Shown here: piece by piece, positions 8,126 through 17,040 of the stretch | Position numbering within the stretch: the stretch's first letter is position 1 | Layout: the number at the start of each line of letters is the position of its first letter | NCBI GenBank assembly: GCA_017561155.1 | Contig: JAFZDP010000079.1 | Location: 1 to 44,532 of the forward strand | Source of the DNA: Bacteroidales bacterium | GTDB taxonomy: Bacteria > Bacteroidota > Bacteroidia > Bacteroidales > P3 | DNA: 44,532 nucleotides | Reading direction: 5' to 3' | The notes under the pieces: model-generated | Seen by the model: the letters and a program-made list of their open reading frames with translations, nothing else | Database searches by the model: none | What the model was told of the DNA's origin: nothing | Position numbers and translations under genes: made by a program

Positions 8126-10234
8126 ATGACAAAGAAAATTTTAACCCTAAGCTGTGCAGCACTACTATTGGGTGCAGCCTGCTCAAACAAAGACAAGATG
8201 AAAGACAATCCTTTCTTGACAGAATGGAACACACCGTACCAAGTTCCTCCATTCGACAAAATTAAAACAGACCACTACATTCCGGCTTTCGAAGAAGGAA
8301 TGAAACAACAAATGGCCGAAATAGACGCCATAGTAAACAACACCGAAGCTCCTACATTTGCCAACACTATAGAAGCATTGGAATATAGCGGAGCATTGCT
8401 TGACAAAGTATCGGCAGTATTTTTCAACCTTTCGGAATGCGAAAACAACGACGAAATGGAAAAAATAGCTACCGAAATAACTCCAAAGTTATCGAAACAT
8501 GGCGACGACATAAGCCTAAATGCAAAACTTTTTGAACGTATAAAAACTGTTTACGACCAAAAAGATTCTCTTGGTCTTAACGGCGAACAAATGCGTCTAT
8601 TGGAAGAAACATACAAAGGATTTGTAAGAGGTGGTGCTAATGTTCCTACCGAACTTCAAACTCGTTTCCGCGAAATCAACGAACAATTATCTTTGTTGTC
8701 GTTGCGTTTCGGAAACAACGTTTTGAAAGCTACAAACGAATACCAATTAGTTGTTGACGACAAAGCAAAACTTGCCGGACTAAGCGACGACCAAATGGCT
8801 GCTGCTTTAGAAGCCGGTGCTGCTTCACCTGAAACAAAAGGTAAATATGTGTTCACCCTACACAACCCTAGCTTGTTGCCATTCTTGACAAACTGCGAAA
8901 ACCGCGAACTACGCAAAGATATATGGTATGCATATGCTAACCGTTGTACAAAAGGCGAAACAGACAATACTGCCATTATCGATTCTATAGTAAACCTTCG
9001 TTTGGAACGTGCCAGCATCCTTGGTTTCGAATCGCATGCTGCTTATGTTTTGGACGATTGCATGGCTAAAACTCCTGAAGCTGTAAACGAATTGCTTATG
9101 AACGTTTGGAAACCAGCTATAGCTAAAGCACAAAAAGAAGCCGACGAATACAAAAAAATGATTGTAGCCGAAGGCGAAACTTTTGCATTAGAACCATGGG
9201 ATTGGAGATACTACTCTGAAAAATTACGCAAAGAAAAATACAACTTAAACGAAGATGAAACACGTCCTTATTTCTCGTTGGCAAACGTAGTTGAAGGAGT
9301 ATTTAATGTTTCTAACAAACTTTATGGTTTATCATTCAAAGAAAACAAAGAAATCCCAACCTACAACAAAGAAGCCGTTGTATATGAAGTATCTCGCGAA
9401 GGCGAAGTTATTGCTATTCTTTACATGGATTTCCACCCACGTGCCAGCAAACGTAGCGGTGCTTGGATGACAGAATTCAGAGGTCAACACGAAACACAAG
9501 ACGGACAAAATGTTATTCCTGTCATATCGCTTGTATGTAACTTCACCAACCCAACAGCTGACAAACCATCATTGTTAAGCTTCGACGAAGCAGAAACTCT
9601 TTTCCACGAATTTGGTCACGGACTACATGGCATGTTGTCGAAATGTCACTACAAATCGCTTGCAGGAACAAGTGTTTCTAGAGACTTTGTTGAACTTCCA
9701 TCTCAAATAATGGAAAACTGGTGTCGTCATCCTGAAGTAATGAAAACATACGCTAAACATTACGAAACAGGCGAAGTTATTCCTGACGAACTAATAGCTA
9801 AAATAGAAAATGCCGGTACTTACGGACAAGGTTTTGTTAATGCTGAACTTATAGCTGCTTCGTTGTTAGACTTCCAATACCATATAATAAAAACTCCTAC
9901 AGCAATCAAATTGCCTGACTTTGAAGACCAAGCAATGAACGGAATCGGATTGATACCTGAAATAATTTCTCGTTACAAAAGTACTTATTTCCAACACATT
10001 TTCTCGGGTGGATATAGCTGTGGTTACTATAGCTACACTTGGGCTGCTGTATTGGATAACGATGCTTTCGAAGCTTTCAAAGAAAATGGTTTATTCGACC
10101 AAGCTACCGCTGATGCCTTCCGTACAAACGTTCTAGAACGTGGAAATACCGAAGACCCAATGGTTCTTTACAAACGCTTTAGAGGTCAAGACCCTTCTAT
10201 AACTCCATTGTTGAAAAACAGAGGTCTTTTGTAA
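8126..10234 (+). CDS. dcp: M3-family peptidyl-dipeptidase lipoprotein
   Basis: A 702-aa zinc metallopeptidase of the Dcp/oligopeptidase A family. The zinc site is H494-E-F-G-H498 with the third ligand E523 in DFVELPSQIMENW. Downstream YSYTWAAVLDNDAF and the C-terminal VLERGNTEDPMVLYKRFRG are family signatures. The N-terminus has a lipobox-like LGAAC, so the enzyme is probably a lipoprotein, unlike cytoplasmic E. coli Dcp. It removes dipeptides from short peptides. Codon choice from about 8600 on (many GCT, GTT and CGT codons) differs from the genes before it and suggests high expression. A strong terminator follows. Confidence 0.92.
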   Translation: MTKKILTLSCAALLLGAACSNKDKMKDNPFLTEWNTPYQVPPFDKIKTDHYIPAFEEGMKQQMAEIDAIVNNTEAPTFANTIEALEYSGALLDKVSAVFFNLSECENNDEMEKIATEITPKLSKHGDDISLNAKLFERIKTVYDQKDSLGLNGEQMRLLEETYKGFVRGGANVPTELQTRFREINEQLSLLSLRFGNNVLKATNEYQLVVDDKAKLAGLSDDQMAAALEAGAASPETKGKYVFTLHNPSLLPFLTNCENRELRKDIWYAYANRCTKGETDNTAIIDSIVNLRLERASILGFESHAAYVLDDCMAKTPEAVNELLMNVWKPAIAKAQKEADEYKKMIVAEGETFALEPWDWRYYSEKLRKEKYNLNEDETRPYFSLANVVEGVFNVSNKLYGLSFKENKEIPTYNKEAVVYEVSREGEVIAILYMDFHPRASKRSGAWMTEFRGQHETQDGQNVIPVISLVCNFTNPTADKPSLLSFDEAETLFHEFGHGLHGMLSKCHYKSLAGTSVSRDFVELPSQIMENWCRHPEVMKTYAKHYETGEVIPDELIAKIENAGTYGQGFVNAELIAASLLDFQYHIIKTPTAIKLPDFEDQAMNGIGLIPEIISRYKSTYFQHIFSGGYSCGYYSYTWAAVLDNDAFEAFKENGLFDQATADAFRTNVLERGNTEDPMVLYKRFRGQDPSITPLLKNRGLL

Positions 10235-10258
10235 GATAACAATACATATAAAATAAAT

Positions 10259-10310
10259 AGCGAGGCTGTTGAATACGATATATAAAGTTCAAAGCCTCGC
10301 TTTCTTTTTT
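10259..10310 (+). terminator. intrinsic terminator after the M3 peptidase gene
   Basis: AGCGAGGCT (10259-10267) pairs perfectly with AGCCTCGCT (10293-10301) around a 25-base loop and runs into TTCTTTTTT. It is the clearest Rho-independent terminator in the window. Confidence 0.85.
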
Positions 10311-10450
10311 ATTCCGACACCAATTCATAGTCATATATTTCGTTTAGTTTTTTCCCCCTTCAAATCTCATTCTACTTATGTTTGTTGTTATAAACAAATA
10401 TATGTTTGTTATTTTTAAAATCATAGCAATAAGTATATAAAAAAAGTATG

Positions 10451-10458
10451 TAATTTTG
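10451..10458 (+). promoter_or_regulatory. possible -7 box of the alpha/beta hydrolase gene
   Basis: TAATTTTG matches TAnnTTTG and lies 39 bp before the start codon at 10497. No TTG is seen at the right distance upstream, so the promoter would be weak or activator-dependent. Confidence 0.4.
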
Positions 10459-10496
10459 TTGAAATATAGAATTACAAATTTAATACATGCTTATAT

Positions 10497-11306
10497 ATGG
10501 AACATTCATACATTCAATTTGATGGAAGAAGAATACACTACCAAGTAGAGGGTCGCAATCATGAAAACACTGTCGTATTTTTGCATGGTTTTTTAAACTC
10601 TCTTGATGTATGGGCTCCATATATATACGACTATATGCACAAAATTAGAGTCGTTGCTATCGACCTTCCCGGTCATGGATTTTCCGATACATACTCAGAA
10701 GTACATAGTATGGAATTTATGGCTCGAAGCGTAAAAGCAGTATTAGACCACCTAGACATAAAATCATGTGTATTGGTAGGTCATAGCATGGGTGGATATG
10801 TTTCATTAGCATTTGCCGATGCTTTTCCATATATGCTCAAGGGATTGGTTCTTCTACACTCTCAAGCTATAGAGGACAGCGAAAAGGTAAAAGAAAACAG
10901 AGCAAACACTTGTAAATTAGTTTTAGAAAACAGGTCGGCATATATTATTGGTTTTGTACCGGAGTTGTTCTACTCGAAGAATCGCGAAAAATTTAGAAGC
11001 GAAATAAAAGATATAGAAGAAGACAGCTTACGAACCAAAGAAGAAGGAATAATAGCAGCACAGAAAGGTATGTTGGCAAGATGTAGTAGAACATATATTT
11101 TCTCGCAACTAAATTGTCCGGTATTATTTATTTTTGGAAAACAAGATGGTAGAATACCACTTGAATTAGGACTAAGTCAAGCTATGCTTCCAAAATACTC
11201 GGAAACCATTATTTTGGAAAATGCAGCACACTTCGGACATATCGAAGAACGACACTACCTAAAACATCGACTATTGTCGTTTGTACAAACATGCTACTGC
11301 ATATAA
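10497..11306 (+). CDS. alpha/beta-fold hydrolase
   Basis: A 269-aa cytoplasmic hydrolase of the large alpha/beta superfamily. The oxyanion region is HGFLNS (from H30). The nucleophile elbow is GHSMGG with S97, the acid is D217 in GKQDGRIP, and the base is H245 or H248 in NAAHFGH. The cap region contains FVPELFYS. The substrate cannot be predicted, although esterases and MenH-like or BioH-like enzymes share this layout. It stands alone between the strong terminator and the island at 11362, and was probably the original convergent neighbour of nadK. Confidence 0.85.
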   Translation: MEHSYIQFDGRRIHYQVEGRNHENTVVFLHGFLNSLDVWAPYIYDYMHKIRVVAIDLPGHGFSDTYSEVHSMEFMARSVKAVLDHLDIKSCVLVGHSMGGYVSLAFADAFPYMLKGLVLLHSQAIEDSEKVKENRANTCKLVLENRSAYIIGFVPELFYSKNREKFRSEIKDIEEDSLRTKEEGIIAAQKGMLARCSRTYIFSQLNCPVLFIFGKQDGRIPLELGLSQAMLPKYSETIILENAAHFGHIEERHYLKHRLLSFVQTCYCI

Positions 11307-11361
11307 TAAAAAAAACGAAATACATTATAACACCAAACATGTTTACTTTTGGGATATTGGA

Positions 11362-11429
11362 GGTATAATCTATATATCAATGATAATAAAAAAAAGAAGA
11401 CAGAGGTAGTATGGTAGTATGAGGTAGTA
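11362..11429 (+). repeat. left 68-bp terminal inverted repeat
   Basis: It matches the reverse complement of 17098-17165 at 65 of 68 positions with no gaps. The outer half is AT-rich. The inner half holds GAAGACAGA followed by three GGTAGTAT motifs starting at 11405, 11413 and 11423. Confidence 0.9.
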
Positions 11430-11560
11430 TTAAAACAAAGATAAATGAAAACACCGTTTTTTTCAAATAAGAAAAAAACAAAAAGTACATGACACTTACA
11501 TTACAAAGATCTGATCCATGATTATAGAATACTATATACTATATACTATATATAATATAT

Positions 11561-11603
11561 AATAAAAAGAAGACAGAGGTAGTATGGTAGTATGAGGTAG
11601 TAT
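11561..11603 (+). repeat. internal direct copy of the inverted-repeat inner half
   Basis: Forty bases (11564-11603) are identical to 11391-11430, including the three GGTAGTAT motifs. The copy follows an AT-rich run with three ACTATAT units at 11530-11551. The result is a subterminal duplicate of the end motif, present only on the left side. Confidence 0.9.
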
Positions 11604-11987
11604 GTACATTAAATGTCGGGACAAATAGCATTTGCCCTATATAGTATATTTACCCTGTATTATTTATACCCAAACACTTACTATCATATCTTTTCGTTTT
11701 TGAACACCTAAAAAAACATTATACACCTAACAATCAATGTGTCATAATATATATGGAAATTTTTGCGTTTTTGAGGTACAAAAACCATAAAAGCATCTCT
11801 TATACAACAAAAAATGAATAGTTTAAACAAGTTTTCGTAGAAAAAAAACGTTAAAACAAATCATAATAAAACAAAATTATTTAATATTGATTAACAATAT
11901 AAAAATACTGAAAATCAAAACTATAATAAATATTTCTTATATTTTTTAATTGTTTTTAGTTTATCGAAAAATAGATTAATAAAACAC

Positions 11988-12019
11988 TTGTAAGGAGTGA
12001 AAAAATGATTGTATCTTTG
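11988..12019 (+). promoter_or_regulatory. promoter of the first island gene
   Basis: TTG at 11988-11990 and TATCTTTG at 12012-12019 are separated by 21 bp. The predicted start of transcription falls a few bases after 12019, which rules out an upstream in-frame ATG at 12009 and supports translation from 12051. The stretch 11604-11987 is AT-rich, and I see no gene in it. Confidence 0.7.
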
Positions 12020-12050
12020 CAAACGAAAATTAAAAACAAAAATAGTAAAA

Positions 12051-12530
12051 ATGATAAAAACAAAAAATATAAAAGATATGACAAGAATGTTATACAACAA
12101 TATCAGTGTAACACAAGAACCCCCAAAGGTAGATATAGCACTTATTATTAGAGACAAGAATATACCAAAACGCTTTAAGACATCCAAATTTGTCAAATTC
12201 GAAGAGAAAGTCGATAACTTCGACCGCAATACTCAATTATATGTAAGCATATATTTGGGTGAAAACGGATACCCATCCATCAGAATAACCGATACACAAG
12301 TAAGCTGCGGTTATTTTCTGATAGAAGGACACGAGAACGCTATCAGTAGTTCTTTTTATTTTGAATATGCTAATTTTTGTGAGACTCACCTTGATGTTGC
12401 TTTTCACAAAATGAAAGTAGGAGACATATTGTATCGAGCAGACTTTGTTATATGCAAAGGATTTAAATCGATTAGTGCAGAAATCAAAATAACACAAGAT
12501 TATATAAGATACGGCAACCCATTTTTTTAG
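12051..12530 (+). CDS. unrecognised 159-aa island protein
   Basis: A soluble, mixed-charge protein with no signal peptide or membrane segment and no motif I recognise. The start at 12051 (MIKTKNIKDMTRM) is chosen because the promoter's -7 box covers the earlier ATG at 12009. The middle looks strand-rich, with NTQLYVSIYLGENGYPSIRI followed by a segment with GYFLIEGHE. It ends YIRYGNPFF. It is the first gene of the island and has its own promoter, so it may be a regulator or a replication accessory factor, but nothing in the sequence shows which. Confidence 0.6.
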   Translation: MIKTKNIKDMTRMLYNNISVTQEPPKVDIALIIRDKNIPKRFKTSKFVKFEEKVDNFDRNTQLYVSIYLGENGYPSIRITDTQVSCGYFLIEGHENAISSSFYFEYANFCETHLDVAFHKMKVGDILYRADFVICKGFKSISAEIKITQDYIRYGNPFF

Positions 12531-12586
12531 CAAACAAAGGAAAAGAAAAGAATACAAATCATATAAAACAAAGTAACAATAAATAA

Positions 12587-12751
12587 AAAAAAAGAGAAGA
12601 ACATGACGAAGAAGAAACCACCAAACAGGTAGTAGTATTCACACACATAGCAATACTACACACACAAGGGTTTACTGGGATTTTTTATTACAACTTTTTC
12701 CTGGCAATAGCTGGTGGTATAGCTATCTGGTTTAGTGTGAAAAAAAATTAG
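12587..12751 (+). pseudogene. possible broken small membrane protein
   Basis: The frame 12602-12751 reads an acidic start, then GIFYYNFFLAIAGGIAIWF and a basic end (SVKKN), a convincing single transmembrane segment. It has no in-frame ATG after the stop at 12584. An ATG at 12603 opens a different frame, MTKKKPPNR then stop. A one-base change, or a -1 frameshift in the AAG-AAG-AAA stretch, would join the two. It may be a decayed gene, a frameshifted gene or chance. Confidence 0.3.
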
Positions 12752-12825
12752 AAAAAAATGTTTATTTTTTTTATATTTGATAAAAAAGTTGCATATTATA
12801 TAATATAAAGATAAGATAAAATAAT

Positions 12826-12972
12826 ATGACCGAAAGTTACAACAATAATATAGAAGAACCTTTTGTGTTTCAAGACAATGTGGTGGTAGTGGACAACACA
12901 CCATCACACACCAACAGACTACGGTTGACGTATATATATAATCGACACCGCAGTATAGAAAAAAATAGTTGA
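12826..12972 (+). CDS. 48-aa island protein
   Basis: An ATG-to-TGA frame coding for an acidic N-terminal half (MTESYNNNIEEPFVFQ), a valine-rich strand and a basic C-terminal half (RLRLTYIYNRHRSIE). A TATATTTG box at 12772-12779 lies 46 bp upstream. No family is recognised. Its position just before the palindromic strip and the primase gene suggests a small accessory or DNA-binding factor, or a leader. It could also be non-coding. Confidence 0.4.
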   Translation: MTESYNNNIEEPFVFQDNVVVVDNTPSHTNRLRLTYIYNRHRSIEKNS

Positions 12973-12994
12973 AAATATATACTATTTAAATCGA

Positions 12995-13067
12995 AAAAAT
13001 ATATTTTTTCTACTATTTATATATGTAAAAAATCTCGCGATATATCCCGAGTCGTGTATTCCGAGAT
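12995..13067. repeat. palindromic strip before the primase gene
   Basis: GAAAAAATATATTTTTTC (12995-13012) is a perfect 18-bp palindrome. Around it AAATAGT-like and ACTATTT units alternate. Next, AATCTCG at 13031-13037 can pair with CGAGATT at 13061-13067, with another CCCGAG in the loop. The strip sits directly upstream of a primase/ATPase gene, so a replication origin or autoregulatory operator is plausible. No iteron array is visible here. Confidence 0.45.
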
Positions 13068-13075
13068 TGCGAAGT

Positions 13076-13083
13076 TAATTTTG
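13076..13083 (+). promoter_or_regulatory. possible -7 box of the primase gene
   Basis: TAATTTTG fits TAnnTTTG and lies 35 bp before the start codon at 13119. No TTG at the correct spacing was seen. Confidence 0.35.
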
Positions 13084-13118
13084 ACTCGAAAATAATAATA
13101 ATTAATAAATATAAGTAC

Positions 13119-16100
13119 ATGAGAAAAAAAGTTACTCAAAAAATAGAATTATTGCGCAAAAACGGTGATGAAAGTTTTGTCAGAATATTGGGACAAAACA
13201 ACGAAAATATGGGAACGATGAAGATAAACACTTCGTTGCTACCCAGCGAATTAGCCAGCAATCAGTATTACAGCATCACATTTAGGAACGAATACAATAC
13301 TGACGACTATATAAATGTAGCAACTATCACTGATTTGCACCCCAGTGGCGAATACTGTCCGAAATTCTGTTTAACCGGCAAAGTAACATATACACACACT
13401 ATGCCAAATAAATGGAACGATATAACAATGGTAAGCATGAGAATATCGGATAGCGATGGTCATGTTTTGCAAGGTATGACTTACAGCGATAGTTTTCCGA
13501 ATAATACATTGGTGAAAAAAGACGATGAAATCACCGTTGAAGTATCGCTGGCAAAACTAAAAGACACCGAAACAACGAAAGATATTGTAAAATACAATTT
13601 TTTCAAGAAATCGCAAAGCAAAATAGTGAAAAATAGGGACGGTGAAAAAGACAAAAATACCGCCACCCCAGTGGATAGCGAAGTAAAAAAAGCACAAAAT
13701 GAAATAGAAAAACTATTAGATAAATTGGCGAAAAAAGGTTGGATAGCGAAAGAAACGCCCAAAACGCCTTGCACCGCAATTGGTTTCCAATCAACCGTAC
13801 ACAGCACAACCAATGCAGTGAATATCATTGATATAAGAGCATTGGAAGCAATACTGAAAAGTGATGTATTACAAGAAGTAAGCAAAAAATTATTCGGTCT
13901 AAAAAAGGGTGTAGATGTTGAATACAAAACTTGCAAAGAACAACTTCCTGCACTTGTACCTATGGCGCAAGTGAATGCAAAAAATCGCACAAAAGAAACA
14001 TGTACAAGCAATGGTTTGGTATTTCTAGATGTCGATGGTATAGAGTATTCATTGTGCGAAAGAATATTATCGTATATAAAAGAAAATAAAGATATTAACT
14101 CTAAAGTATTAATCTGGAATCTGAGTCCATCACGCAAAGGTTTTCATTTGATTTTTGCACCATTCGATGGAGTAGATACTATAGTAGCTAATCAGGAACA
14201 CATATGTTCGGTTATAAACGCGGCATTGGAATGCGAAATAAAACCCGATGCTCAATGCTTTGACGTTAGTCGTGCCGCATTTATTACATCGGAATATTAT
14301 CTGGGTGGTGCAGCATCGTTGCTAACTGTCGATAACCCTACAGTATTGCCACAAATACAGGAAGGCGTGGCCTACAAACCTGCTGCTAAAAAAATGATAC
14401 TGAAAAGAACAAAAACATCGGACGGTTGTACATTTGATCATTATGACGGCGAATATCCGGATATGGATGATGTTAGTGTGCACATTGATGTAGAAGATTT
14501 TCAAACATTGGACTGCTATGCTTATGAGAATAAGTATGTGGAAGGCAAACGTAACCAATGGTGGGAACTCCTTGGTGTACGCTTTCGCGCAAAGGGTTAT
14601 ACACAAACCTTGGCAGAGCCTATCTTTGCTTATGCAATGGAGTATGTTCAGCTGTTGCCGGAATATAAACCAACAGTAGATGATCCAATAAATAGTAATG
14701 AGGCATTTGATGCATTTATGTGGGCATTCAAAAAAGAGAATTGGGAAGCATATAGTGCTATACCAACCACTATAGCCGATGAAGATTTGCCATTGGGGTT
14801 GAGAAAAAGTACTTCTGTCAGTGAATTTATAGCACAATTTGCGGAGCTTGAAGATGATTTACCAAAATTGTTCCGAGATAATTCCGACACTTTTTTCGAC
14901 TCCGAAAAAAATCTAAATTTGTTACCTTTCCAAGTAATGAGTACGGCAGAAATTTGCTCATCTTATACATCAGGCATTAAACATGTAGATTATAATGATA
15001 AAACATACAAAAATGCTTTGCAAATGATCATCGTAGCAGAAACAGGTAATGGTAAAAGTGGGGTGTCTGATAACAATAAGGAAGGTTTTGGAAAAATACT
15101 TTACAAGGAATTTGCTCATTATATGACTAACGAATTTAACGATAGTGAAAGCGAAAGTACGTCAACAACTATACCCAATGCTACCAATGCAAAAGTAAAA
15201 GATGAAATCTTCCGTGCGAACAGAAACAATGTGGATCCCGTACTTCACACACATTGTAGTGAAATGGGGTTGTTTCGCAAGCAACAAAACTCACCTCACG
15301 GAGGTCTTGATTTCGAAATTATGAAAAACGGTTGGGACGGTGATTCATTTAACTGTGCTACAAAGAGTAAGGACGGTGTAAGTGGTTTTGTGGACAGTTT
15401 GCACCTTTCGGCATTGATTAGTGCTACACCTATAGCTGTGCAAGATTATACTCCAAAATCTGCCATTACCGACGGAACGATAAACAGATTGTGCTTTTGC
15501 TTTGCTCAAACCGATGATTATGAGCGTAGTGTAATGTATCAGCGTTATGATGCAGTAGCTATAGCTCAATACGTTGATTGGGCAAGAAAGCAAAGAGGCA
15601 CCATAGTTTTGGAAGATATATTTGGTGGCGAAGCAAAGGATAAAACAAATGATATCTGGAGCCCATATATTAAGATCTGGAACGCAGATGGTTATGGTTA
15701 TCTGTCTGATCTGACCATACGTACATCGGTTAATGCTAAACGTATTGCCAGAGAGTATTACCTTATGGATTTGTATGAAAAAGGATATAACCTTATCGAA
15801 CACGAAGGTAAAACAAAAGTAGTAAAGGATAACATTATCAGCGATATGCCCAAAGCAGCGCCTTGGTTAATCCAATTAATGAGGGTAACATACGAATACT
15901 TGGTATTTGGAGTACACACATTGTTTGGCGAGCGTGCTGCACGTATATCTGCAAAATCTAAAACAAAAAGCGGTAAAAAACAAATGTACATAGACATATA
16001 CAATGCACTGCCAGACAGTTTTAGCAAAGAAGAGCTTAAAGCAAAAGTACTTGCATTAGGGAAAAATGAAAAAGCTATAAACAATCTGGTGACCAACTGG

Positions 16101-16166
16101 AACAAAAATGAAGTCTGGACTTTCGACCAAGCTACGGGTATGTACACTAAAAAATGTGCCGCATAA
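13119..16166 (+). CDS. primase-like (BT4734/VirE-N type) and DUF3987 ATPase fusion protein
   Basis: A 1015-aa multidomain protein. Residues 1-165 form a strand-rich N-terminal region I do not recognise. A charged linker follows to about 205. Residues 215-400 resemble the BT4734/VirE-N domain, a relative of archaeo-eukaryotic primases, with motif I L-D304-V-D306, motif II SRKGFH343 and motif III CFD382VSR. The DUF3987-type helicase-like part has Walker A AETGNGKS at 640-647 and THCSEMGLF downstream. The C-terminal 80 residues look like a winged helix (SFSKEELKAKVLALGKNEKA). The likely role is primer synthesis and DNA unwinding for the island. A terminator follows the stop. Confidence 0.8.
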   Translation: MRKKVTQKIELLRKNGDESFVRILGQNNENMGTMKINTSLLPSELASNQYYSITFRNEYNTDDYINVATITDLHPSGEYCPKFCLTGKVTYTHTMPNKWNDITMVSMRISDSDGHVLQGMTYSDSFPNNTLVKKDDEITVEVSLAKLKDTETTKDIVKYNFFKKSQSKIVKNRDGEKDKNTATPVDSEVKKAQNEIEKLLDKLAKKGWIAKETPKTPCTAIGFQSTVHSTTNAVNIIDIRALEAILKSDVLQEVSKKLFGLKKGVDVEYKTCKEQLPALVPMAQVNAKNRTKETCTSNGLVFLDVDGIEYSLCERILSYIKENKDINSKVLIWNLSPSRKGFHLIFAPFDGVDTIVANQEHICSVINAALECEIKPDAQCFDVSRAAFITSEYYLGGAASLLTVDNPTVLPQIQEGVAYKPAAKKMILKRTKTSDGCTFDHYDGEYPDMDDVSVHIDVEDFQTLDCYAYENKYVEGKRNQWWELLGVRFRAKGYTQTLAEPIFAYAMEYVQLLPEYKPTVDDPINSNEAFDAFMWAFKKENWEAYSAIPTTIADEDLPLGLRKSTSVSEFIAQFAELEDDLPKLFRDNSDTFFDSEKNLNLLPFQVMSTAEICSSYTSGIKHVDYNDKTYKNALQMIIVAETGNGKSGVSDNNKEGFGKILYKEFAHYMTNEFNDSESESTSTTIPNATNAKVKDEIFRANRNNVDPVLHTHCSEMGLFRKQQNSPHGGLDFEIMKNGWDGDSFNCATKSKDGVSGFVDSLHLSALISATPIAVQDYTPKSAITDGTINRLCFCFAQTDDYERSVMYQRYDAVAIAQYVDWARKQRGTIVLEDIFGGEAKDKTNDIWSPYIKIWNADGYGYLSDLTIRTSVNAKRIAREYYLMDLYEKGYNLIEHEGKTKVVKDNIISDMPKAAPWLIQLMRVTYEYLVFGVHTLFGERAARISAKSKTKSGKKQMYIDIYNALPDSFSKEELKAKVLALGKNEKAINNLVTNWNKNEVWTFDQATGMYTKKCAA

Positions 16167-16184
16167 TTATTATTTTACACACAA

Positions 16185-16217
16185 AAGGTTATGATGCTAA
16201 ATCATAACCTTTTTTAT
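16185..16217 (+). terminator. terminator after the primase gene
   Basis: AAGGTTATGAT (16185-16195) pairs perfectly with ATCATAACCTT (16201-16211) around a 5-base loop and runs into TTTTTATTT. It separates the primase gene from the HU-like gene, which must have its own promoter. Confidence 0.85.
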
Positions 16218-16410
16218 TTATTTATGCAACACAAAAAAAAACCACTGCTTCTCAGCAACGGACTTTATTGGCATTCTTTTTACAAAACATTTATTTTAAT
16301 AATAACGCTATTACTTGCCCTAGAAAAAAAATTTTTTTTTCATCTTCTGTATTTTTTTGAAAAAACAGACTATTTATATATATAATAATTCAAATAAAAC
16401 GATAAAAACG

Positions 16411-16983
16411 ATGGCAAAAATTATTTTAAAAAGTCAAGAACAAAAAGTAAACTTTCTGAAAACAAACACATTGGAAAGTGCATACGTATTGCGTCCAGTA
16501 AATTATAGCACTATAACTAACAACGATTTGATAGATAAAGTAGTGAAAACCAGTTATGTGCCACGAGCAGCAGTAGCAGCCACATTGGTAGCACTTACCG
16601 AAATGATGGAAAATTATTTAATGGAGGGACACCGTCTTCAACTGGACAATTTTGGAACATTCAGCCTGACCGTAGATGGCACTGTGGCAAAAACGGCACA
16701 AGAAGCAGGCATCGATAAGCAATTCAACAAGCTGAGAATTAATTTTAACCCTGCCGTTGAATTGAAAGAAAAACTAGCGAATGTAGATGTAGAGCTGGAT
16801 GGCATTTGGCACTGTTTGGATCTGGACGCAACAAACAAAGTGTACGAACGAATCAATCAAAACCACGATGGCATTGAACATCCTGATGGTGATGATAACG
16901 AAGCAATTGAACCGAACAACCCAAACGGTGATAACAACAACCCGGGCGGTAACAACCCAGGCGGTGGTGGATTTGAAGGATAA
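16411..16983 (+). CDS. HU-related DNA-binding protein with Gly/Asn-rich tail
   Basis: A 190-aa protein of the HU-related family common in Bacteroidetes. The start at 16411 gives MAKIILKSQEQK. The upstream in-frame ATG at 16357 adds only low-complexity residues. The HU-like core holds helices with ISxDLIDK- and AVAATLVALTEMMENYL-type sequence, then LQLDNFGTFSLTVDGTVA, the G-x-F-x-L strand of the HU fold. It continues INFNPAVELKEKL. The tail from about residue 150 is acidic, then rich in Asn, Pro and Gly (NPGGNNPGGGG). It probably coats or bends island DNA. The region between the preceding terminator and this gene (16218-16410) is very AT-rich, and I see no clear promoter there. Confidence 0.8.
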   Translation: MAKIILKSQEQKVNFLKTNTLESAYVLRPVNYSTITNNDLIDKVVKTSYVPRAAVAATLVALTEMMENYLMEGHRLQLDNFGTFSLTVDGTVAKTAQEAGIDKQFNKLRINFNPAVELKEKLANVDVELDGIWHCLDLDATNKVYERINQNHDGIEHPDGDDNEAIEPNNPNGDNNNPGGNNPGGGGFEG

Positions 16984-17040
16984 TCTTTTAATTAGTTAGT
17001 AATTAGCAGTTAGCAATTACTATTTATCTTTCAAAAAACA

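Noticed and set aside
12009-12050. Upstream start codon at 12009 for the first island gene
   Set aside because: The -7 promoter box covers 12012-12019, so the transcript begins after this ATG.
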